Assembly: GCA_015143735.1 (NCBI GenBank)
Contig: VKHC01000108.1
Coordinates: forward strand, 1-16,819
Source: Synura sp. LO234KE
Lineage: Eukaryota > Sar > Synurophyceae > Synurales > Mallomonadaceae
Direction: 5' to 3'
DNA length: 16,819 nucleotides
Under the pieces are notes generated by a model. The model had not been told where the DNA came from and did no database searches. It was given only the letters and a program-made list of their open reading frames with translations. The first letter of the stretch is position 1; each line of letters starts with the position of its first letter. A program made the position numbers and the translations under genes. This document shows, in pieces, positions 10,501 through 16,819 of the stretch.

Positions 10501-13500
10501 GACCGTCGCAAGTACCGGGCTTACGGTTACAGGAGGCGTGACCATGTACAGTGGGGGAATCACCGTTACCGGTGGGACGAGTGTACAAACCAATGGGATA
10601 ACTGCGATAGGCGGTTTAACAATATCCGACTCTGGAGTGACGGTAACTGGCGGTTTCACTGTATCTTATAGTGGCTTAGTTGTTACAGGAGGAGTCACTG
10701 TGTTGGACACTGGATTGGCGTTGTCTGGTGGCTTTACGGTCTCCACGATGGGTGTGTCAGCGTTTGGAGGAGCGACAGTGAGCAATCTCGGAGTAACACT
10801 GTACTCCGGAGGACTATCCTTGACTGGCGGGACAACGATCTTCACTGGTGGAGTACTGATTACCGGCGGTTTGACTCTGTGGGACTCTGGTTTGGTAGCT
10901 GTTGGAGGTTTTACTACTTTGGATTACGGCCTTGATGTCACAGGTGGCTTAACAGCCGGAGACGGCGGTATGATGGTTACGGGGGGCATGACAGTGCAGA
11001 CCTTTGGTGTCGTAGTGACAGGCGGTCTCACCGTGAATAACGGTGGGTTTACGGTAGAGAGTGGATCACTTTATGCTACATCTGGTCTATCAGTCGTCTC
11101 CGGTGGTATCGTGGTATCTTCGGGTGGAGTGACGGTGCAAGACTCCGGTCTTGTTGCTACAGGTGGTATGACGGTGTCCACTAGTGGTTTAACAGTTACA
11201 GGTGGGTTGACTTTGCAGACCGGTGGATTAAGTTTGAGTGGGGGGCTCACAGTGAGTATTGGTGGGTTTCGAGCATACGGAGGCTTGACTGTAAATACCG
11301 GAGGGATAGTTGCGACCAAGGGATTCACGGTCATGTCTAGTGGCTTGGTTGTGACCGGTGGCGCAACTATTCAGAGCGGAGGATTTACGTTGGGAGCCGG
11401 AGGAGTCCAAGTGACTGGAGGGGCATCCATATTCTCGAGCGGGGTCACTGTAACTGGGGGGGTTACGGTGAGCGATAGCGGAGTTACTGTGACTGGAGGA
11501 TTGACCATAGGAACGAACGGATTAGACGTGACGGGGGGAACCACAGTCAAGAACAAGGGCGTTACGGCGACCGGGGGATTGACTATATTGTCCAACGGTA
11601 TCGTGGTGGCAAACGGACTTACCATTAATGACCTTGGGCTGTACGTTACTGGCGGATTGACTGTCCAGACCAAAGGATTGGCACTCATGTCTGGGGGTGT
11701 AACCGTTCTGGACCAAGGATTGTCTATCCTCTTGGGAGGACTACAAGTCACCGACGGGGTGACGATAACATCTTCTGGTGTCATAGTCACAGGAGGATTA
11801 ACCCTATTCGACTCCGGAGCAACTGTAGTCGGAGGATTTACTGTGGGCACGTTTGGTCTTGTTGTGACGGGAGGATCTACTTTGTTTGACAGTGGAGTAA
11901 TGGTGACAGGAGGGCTCACCGTAAATGCCGGTGGTTTAGTGGTAACGGGGGGAAGCACCGTGTTTAATAATGGCTTGTTGGTTCGAGGTGGAATATCGAT
12001 ATTAACTTCTGGATTTGGTCTAACTGGAGGACTAACGGTGCAGACTCTTGGTGTTACTGTGCTCTCTGGAGGCCTTCAGGTCACCGGCGGCGCCACTGTG
12101 TCGTCACTGGGTCTCACTGCTACAGGAGGGATGACTGTCAACGACGGAGGTGTGAAGGCGACGGGAGGAGCAACTGTCTACACCGGGTCCTTGTACGTCA
12201 CGGGCGGCTTTACCGTGTCCACCTCAGGAGGGACCGTCGTAGGCGGTGTCACGCTTTATTCCTCCGGAGTGAGGGTCACTGGCGGATTAATCGTATATGA
12301 TACTGGGGTAACGGTAACATCTGGCGGATTTCTTGCAACTGGTGGTGCTACTGTTCAAACATCGGGGTTGTCGTTACCCTCGGGTGTAACTATAAACACG
12401 CAAGGATTGGTTGTCACCGGTGGTCTCTCGGTGAGCACTGGAGGTATTATAGCGACCTCGGGAATGACCATATCTAGCTCAGGCATAACGGTGACTGCTG
12501 GCACTACAGTTTATACAAAAGGCATTTCCGTAACCGGTGGTGTGACGATTCAAGACACCGGTCTTACCATTTTCGGTGGAAACGGCGTGAGTGTTGATGG
12601 CGGATTCACTATTTTTACGAGTGGGTTAGTAGCGAGTGGAGGGGTGACTGTTGCTTCGAATGGTATGACTGTAACTGGAGGTCTTACCGTAAAAACCGGC
12701 GGAGTACTTGTGTACGGTGGATTAACAGTCAACGACTCTGGCATGAAGGGTACAGGAGGCCTGACTGTGAACAGTATAGGATTGGTGGTTGCGGGAGGGC
12801 TCGTTGTTCATGATTCCGGCTTAACTACCACAGGTGGGCTTACATTGAGTACAAGTGGCCTCGTTGTAACTGGAGGGATGACCGTAAACTCTGGCCTTAC
12901 TATCATATCGGGAGGACTGTTCGTCACCGACGGGGCGACCGTTCAATCCTCTGGAGTCGTTGTGACCGGCGGCCTCACTCTACAAAACAAAGATATGCAG
13001 GTCACGGGAGGTGCTACAGTTCAGACGAGTGGCCTTACTGTAGTTGGAGGAATCACTGTGAACACGAATGGGTTGGCGGTTACGGGAGGTACCACTGTGT
13101 CAAGTAACGGTGTGATCGTAACCGGCGGAATGACTGTGTATTCCAAAGGCATGACAGTGAATGTAGGCGGGTTGATAGTGACCGGGGGCGTCACTGTGTC
13201 CACGTCTGGACTACTGATCACTGGTGGCGTGATTGTTGTGACCGGCGGTGTTGTCGTTACGGGGGGTGTAACAGTTTATACTTCTGGATTGTCCCTCACC
13301 GGTGGCTTGACCGTTCAGTCTGGTGGCTTGACGATTGTGAGTGGAGGATTACTGGTACCGAATGGTATCACGATTTCCACATCCGGGCTGGTGATCACCG
13401 GCGGCCTGTCCGTGTTAGACACCGGTCTTACTGTCACAAGCGGTATGACGATTCAAACGTCCGGGCTGATAGTGACAGGTGGAGTCACATCTTCTTCCAG

Positions 13501-16500
13501 AGGCGTGGTTGTGGCCAACGGATTGACTGTATCTTCGGCTGGTATTTTATCGACAGCAGGAGCTTCCATTCGATCATCTGGGGTTTATGTTACCGGTGGT
13601 GTCACGATAGAGTCTGGTGGATTGACTATAACGAACGGGCTCACGGTGAATAGTGCGGGAGTGAAAGTCGTAGGCGCAGTGATCGCTTTTGACGGTATAA
13701 CAATCTACGATTCTGGACTGGCTGTTACCGGCGGGGCTCAAATCAGCACAGGATTAAGTGCTGGAGGTACAGTTACTGGAGGTATGACAGTGGGATCTGG
13801 AGGACTAGTGTCGACCGGTGGAATTACCATATCTGATCTCGGCTTATCCGCTACCGGGGGCTTCACGGTACAAACTTCTGGAATGGTAGTAACGGGAGGA
13901 GTCACAGAGACAACCCTAGGACTCACTGTCACCGGTGGTACAACGGTGTTCACATCCGGACTGGTCACGACTGGGGGGGTGACAATAGCGAGTGGTGGCC
14001 TGGCGATATATTCTGGTGGAGTGGTCGCTCCCGGAGGACTGACAATATTCACTTCCGGGCTGATTGTGACTGGCGGGTTCTCAGTCCAGGACAAGGGTTT
14101 GACTGCCACGGGTGGAATCACCGTGTTTACAGGAGGCCTTAACGTGGTGGGAGGTATTACTGTAAGTACGAACGGTGTGAACTCTGTTGGGGGCTTTACT
14201 GTAAGTAGTTCTGGCGCACTCGTTCAAGGCGGTGTTTCTGTATTTGGTGATGGGCTTACTGTCGTCGGAGGACTGACCGCTAGCTCTTCTGGTGCTGACA
14301 TTGTGAGTGGGTTGACTATTATTGATAAGGGTCTCACAATTACTGGAGGGGTCACTATATCTTCCTTTGGTATGGCTGTCACGGGCGGCATATCTTTGTA
14401 TACCGGCGGGTATTCCATACTCGCCGGAGGATTGGGTGTTACGGGAGGCGCCACTATGAACGACGCTAGCCTGATAGTTACAGGCGGGGTGACGATCCAG
14501 AGCTCAGGACTGAAGGTAACGGGGGGAGTCACTGTCGCCTCCTCTGGAGTATCCATATCGGGTGGGGTGACTGTCAGCGCGGGTGATGTACTGGTTACAG
14601 GAGGTGTGACTGTGTCCTCTGGTGGACTTGTCGCGGCAGGAGGGCTGACCGCTCAGAATAACGGATTGACACTGACTGGGGGATTGACGGTGTGGACGAA
14701 TGGCCTTGTGGTCACTGGAGGTGTGACTGTAAAGGCGTCTGGGTTAAATCTGTACGGGTCACTGCTTGTGACGGGCGGCTACACGATAGGTGGACAAGGA
14801 CTCACCGTTACTGGTGGCGTAACTCTACGTGATGTAGGAATGACGGTGATAGCGGGAGGTGTTGGTGTAACGGGCGGGCTGTCGTACTTGTCCCAAGGGC
14901 TGATTGTAACCGGGGGCGTCACCGTGAATGACGTGGGTCTTTCAATCACGGGCGGAGCTACGATATATACCTCTGGTTTGGTGGTCACTGGCGGCCTGAC
15001 TGTTTATGACTCCGGTTTGACGGAGTACGGTGGGCTCACGGTGACCACCCTCGGTGTGATGGTGACGGGTGGCTTGACGTTGTTCGATTCTGGCGTAACC
15101 TCATCGGGAGGATGGACTGTGGCCTCATCAGGCATTGTTGTGTCCGGTGGATTAAGTTTGCTAAGTGGGGGCGTGACTGTCACTGGAGGTTTTTCTGTCG
15201 AAACAGGTGGACTCATAACCACGGGGGGCCTAACCTTGCTGTCCGGGTCGTTGTCTTTGATTGATGGTTTGCAAGTAACAGGTGGGGTGACAATACAGTC
15301 CTCAGGTTTGGTGGTCACCGGCGGTGTGACCGTATGGAACCAAGGAGTCTCCGTGTCCGCCGGGGACTTGTCGTTGGTGGGCGGTATGACGATTTCAACG
15401 TCAGGGATGTTGGTGACTGGAGGCATATCAGTTCTTAACGCTGGCCTTGTGGTGACGGGAGGGGAGACTGTCTTCACGTCCGGCTTATCTGTCACGGGCG
15501 GTGTATCGGTAAATACCAACGGTCTCTTGGTTACCGGTGGATCCACCGTCGCGTCTGGAGGAGTGCTAGTGACAGGGGGACTATCTCTAAATAACGGCGG
15601 GCTAAGAATCACGGGTGGAGTCACGATTAGTTCGTTAGGCGCGTCCATCGCCGGTGGATTAACCATACAGGATTCGGGACTGAGCATAACTGGTGGTCTT
15701 ACGATTAGTTCAAGCGGGTTAGTGATAACCGGGGGTCTCACCGTGGCTACAATAGGGGTGTCAATTATGGGTAATGGTCTAACGGTGACAGGTGGAGGTA
15801 CTATTTCAGGCGGTCTAGTCGTTTCTAACGGATTTTCTGTTTACACGAGTGGTTTAACTGTGGTAGGAGGGAAAACGGTACAGACAAACGGCCTCGGTGT
15901 AACGGGCGGAGTGACCATTCAGAACGGAGGGTTGTCGGTTCCTGCCGGCTTGACTGTATTTACTAATGGGTTTTCCGTCACCGGTAGTTTAACTGTTAGT
16001 ACTGGCTCAGTCAGAGTTGTCGGAGGCGGGTTCTCGGTAACTGGCGGCGCTACAATTTATTCTTCAGGTGTATTTATTACCGGCGGAATGACCGTTCAGG
16101 CCGCGGGTATGACCGTGACGGGTGGCATGACAATGTCGACATCGGGAATCGTGGTTGTGGGTGGAATGACGGTCACTACCGGCGGACTAATCGCGAGTGG
16201 GGGCTTAACAATATTGTCATCTGGATTAGTGGTAAATGGAGGGGCTAAAGTGACTCTAATGGGCGTATCGCTTACAGGAGGAGCAACGATATCTGCCGGC
16301 GGACTGCTGGTTAGTGGCGGTGCAACTGTTTCCTCTAGCGGGTTAGTCACCACCGGTGGTTACACGGTGCAGTCGGGAGGGCTCGTTGTCAGTGGCGGAA
16401 CGTCTCTGACTACAGGCGGACTAAGCGTAATTCAAGGCGGTCTGTCCGTTACGTCGGGCTTGACTATTACATCTGGAGGCGTGATTGTGACTGGAGGGCT

Positions 16501-16819
16501 TACTGTTGGTTCATCTGGGGTATTCACAACGGGCGGTCTGTCTGTAGGTACACTTGGAGTTGTCGTGACCGGTGGCGTGTCCGGGACTGACACCGGCCTG
16601 TCGGTCACGGGAGGTATGACCGTTCAGACTTCGGGCATGGTCGTGACTGGAGGTCTCACAGGGTTGAGCGGGGGATTGTATGTAACTGGTGGAGCTACTG
16701 TGAGCACGGCTGGGTTGGTATTAACCGGCGGCGTTACCGTCGCCCAAGGCGGGGTATCTGTCACGCACGGTGGAGTCATTCTGACCGGAGGACTAACAGT
16801 CTTCACAAAGGGACTCATT
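1453..16819 (+). CDS. Giant secreted EGF-module protein with a 13-residue Gly/Thr/Val repeat stalk (7 exons, 3' partial)
   Basis: Spliced model: 1453-1600, 1665-1768, 1833-1881, 1934-2068, 2128-2154, 2253-2675, 3093-16819. These total 14,613 nt, or 4,871 codons, with no stop, so the C-terminus lies outside the window. All six introns are GT..AG and each joint restores a cysteine-module motif. Residues 1-19 are a signal peptide. Residues 20-152 are EGF-like modules and 155-295 a CPKGDDPLTD-type module. Residues 296-325 are a further EGF-like module, 326-404 a linker, and 405-4871 about 343 unit-equivalents of a 13-residue repeat. I checked the exon-7 frame codon by codon: no stop, and it ends exactly on a codon. 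ATG 1453 is preferred because it begins the signal peptide. Family knowledge: similar heads occur in stramenopile SIG1/OCM1-like proteins (from memory). Inference: secreted or surface protein with a rigid beta-solenoid stalk, acting in matrix, adhesion, scale or flagellar-hair structure. Exact role unknown. Confidence 0.88.
1601..1664 (+). other. Intron 1 (64 bp, phase 1)
   Basis: Donor GTGCGT, branch-like GACTAAC at 1631-1637, acceptor TTATTAG. Joining A|AG gives K50 and continues as TCQKGVAWADK. Confidence 0.8.
1769..1832 (+). other. Intron 2 (64 bp, phase 0)
   Basis: Donor GTAAAG, branch-like TTAAC at 1819-1823, acceptor ATTTAG. It splits the module between ICDYYT and GSCECFPGF. Confidence 0.82.
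1882..1933 (+). other. Intron 3 (52 bp, phase 1)
   Basis: Donor GTAGGA, acceptor TTTTCCGTAG after a pyrimidine tract. An earlier AG at 1913-1914 would put the next exon out of the cysteine frame, so the later acceptor is chosen. Joining gives M101-T-C-N-C. Confidence 0.78.
2069..2127 (+). other. Intron 4 (59 bp, phase 1)
   Basis: Donor GTAATT, acceptor CTTGTCAG. Joining G|GA gives CDIGYTGPGC. No clear CTAAC branch site is visible. Confidence 0.8.
2155..2252 (+). other. Intron 5 (98 bp, phase 1)
   Basis: Donor GTAAGC, branch-like TTAACTAAT at 2197-2205, acceptor GGGTTAG. Joining A|GA gives NMRMCPKGDD. Confidence 0.8.
2253..2675 (+). other. Exon 6: CPKGDDPLTD-type extracellular module (residues 155-295)
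   Basis: The exon opens RMCPKGDDPLTDF and continues with a beta-rich segment of the form GTLRFTFNGESFNFPANASA followed by a helix-like acidic stretch (SDCEKAFESLRNVDDVVC). From memory this order (CPxGDDPLT, then G-x-F/L-x-F-x-G, then A..VExALExL..V) recurs downstream of EGF-like modules in stramenopile proteins. N-glycosylation sequons lie at N178, N185, N202 and N207. The exon is 423 nt and phase 1-1, so it is a symmetric, movable cassette. Binding function unknown. Confidence 0.7.
2676..3092 (+). other. Intron 6 (417 bp, phase 1), last intron before the giant exon
   Basis: Donor GTAGGA after CCAG, acceptor TGGTGGTGCTAG. Joining G|AG gives E296 and continues YAYCSNRGLCDFNTGVCHC, the expected next EGF-like module. 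It is at least four times longer than introns 1-5 and has an internal acceptor/donor pair (see findings). No gene is seen inside. Confidence 0.8.
3093..3418 (+). other. Start of exon 7: EGF-like module and linker (residues 296-404)
   Basis: Residues 296-325 are an EGF-like module with cysteines at 300, 306, 313, 315 and 324 (CSNRGLCDFNTGVCHCFDGF). The following 79 residues have no cysteine. They include a serine run (STSSSS) and end FTLDGAGNVYLYYGDLDLVKG just before the first repeat. That ending resembles the DGxGNVxxxGxLxV lead-ins seen before beta-helical repeats in other extracellular fibres (family-level comparison from memory), so I read it as the N-terminal cap of the stalk. Confidence 0.65.
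3419..4309 (+). repeat. Irregular N-terminal part of the repeat array
   Basis: In-frame Gly-rich units of mixed length (7, 12, 13 and 14 residues) with the GLxV...G pattern but often without the TGG core. Three heptads in a row occupy 3665-3727 (GATIQSG, GMIVYSG, GLTVAAG). From about 3851 the units settle to 13 residues. Third codon positions are strongly G/C here: in my sampled lines 16 or 17 of 20 codons, against 4 to 13 of 20 further on. It may be a cap or an older, less constrained end of the stalk. Confidence 0.7.
4310..5536 (+). repeat. 13-residue repeat array with two heptads and one irregular insert
   Basis: Regular 39-bp in-frame units (GLxVTGGxTVxxS). Extra heptads lie at 4310-4330 and 4838-4858. 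Thirteen 13-mers separate them, an odd number, unlike the region after 5537. After the second heptad come five 13-mers, an 18-residue irregular insert (5054-5107), and eleven 13-mers up to 5536. The array is cysteine-free in this segment. Confidence 0.8.
5054..5107 (+). other. 18-residue irregular insert in the repeat array
   Basis: It encodes GLYMTG then SSSGVRSSVWFG: serine-rich, with an arginine and one of the few tryptophans of the stalk (W965, codon 5099-5101). Perfect 13-mer runs abut it on both sides, so it is a discrete insert that keeps the reading frame. It may be a hinge, a binding or cleavage loop, or a scar between two repeat blocks. Confidence 0.7.
5537..16819 (+). repeat. Ordered array of paired 13-mers (26-residue unit) punctuated by 38 heptads
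   Basis: Consensus 13-mer: G-L/V/M-x-V-T-G-G-L/V/A/M-T-V/I-x-x-S/T. Heptads (such as GVTVLSG) start at 5537, 5795, 6050, 6539, 6872, 7361, 7616, 7949, 8204, 8459, 8792, 9125, 9614, 9869, 10202, 10457, 10790, 11045, 11381, 11717, 12050, 12305, 12560, 12893, 13148, 13325, 13658, 13751 (degenerate), 13997, 14408, 14741, 14837, 15248, 15344, 15755, 16007, 16418 and 16751. The number of 13-mers between neighbours is always even. A few units are one residue longer or shorter (for example near 5675, 11100, 11680 and 12857). Gly, Thr and Val/Leu dominate, proline and charged residues are rare, and there is a single cysteine. I expect a beta-solenoid with short strands at x-V-T and T-V-x and turns at GG and xSG (inference). 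The array runs off the right edge. Confidence 0.88.

Noticed and set aside
4030-16818. Many proline-rich minus-strand reading frames (TPPVTV..P type), the longest at 5005-6429 (474 codons)
   Set aside because: They are read one base out of register with the sense codons. Each sense NGG becomes CCN (Pro), NGT becomes Thr and NAC becomes Val. Stops on that frame need a Tyr, His or Gln codon after a suitable base, which the sense repeat rarely has, so long shadows are expected.
3419-16819. CRISPR array or DNA minisatellite
   Set aside because: Units are not conserved at DNA level, there are no spacers, and periodicity exists only in one reading frame at protein level.
3093-16819. Bacterial adhesin or phage tail-fibre gene
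   Set aside because: The repeats look similar, but the frame is joined through consensus eukaryotic splice sites to heterokont-type EGF modules and a signal peptide. Similarity is likely convergent, though ancient transfer of the repeat cannot be excluded.
3419-16819. Collagen-like or silk-like triplet protein
   Set aside because: Gly does not occur every third residue, proline is nearly absent, and the period is 13/26 with beta-branched residues, which fits a beta-solenoid better.

Overview
The window is eukaryotic. It carries small spliced exons with GT..AG introns of about 50-100 bp, several with CTAAC/TTAAC-like branch sites, and AT-rich non-coding DNA. The cysteine modules of the main gene (a CxKGxAWADK...AHAxAECSNxGxCD...GxCxCFPGFxGxxC pattern followed by a CPKGDDPLTD module) are the type I associate, from memory, with stramenopile (heterokont) surface and matrix proteins such as the SIG1/OCM1-like group. 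I cannot assign a genus.

Layout. Positions 1-421 hold the 5' part of a small unrecognised gene on the minus strand, with one well-supported intron and a second probable one that would carry the gene past the left edge. Positions 422-1452 are an AT-rich divergent intergenic region. From 1453 to the right edge there is one plus-strand gene. Six short exons encode a signal peptide, EGF-like modules and a 141-codon CPKGDDPLTD-type module. A seventh exon starts at 3093 and stays open for 13,727 bp to the window end. The visible protein is 4,871 residues with no stop codon reached. Exon 7 encodes one more EGF-like module, a linker, and about 4,470 residues of tandem 13-residue repeats (GLxVTGGxTVxxS), which I read as a very long beta-solenoid stalk.

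Main discovery. The 13-mer is not the true period. Extra 7-residue units interrupt the array. From 5537 to the end there are 38 of them, one degenerate, and every one of the 37 gaps between neighbours contains an even number of 13-mers (2, 4, 6, 8, 10 or 12). Independently, aspartate at position 12 of the 13-mer falls almost only in even-numbered 13-mers (about 44 against 3 by hand count). Two unrelated signals therefore agree that the structural unit is a 26-residue pair of 13-mers, with heptads allowed only at pair boundaries. The rule does not hold before 5537, where the array is irregular.

Likely working model (inference): a secreted or surface-anchored giant protein with an EGF-like head and a rigid Gly/Thr/Val-rich stalk. 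The numerous proline-rich reading frames on the minus strand across 4000-16800 are mirror shadows of the Gly-Gly codons.
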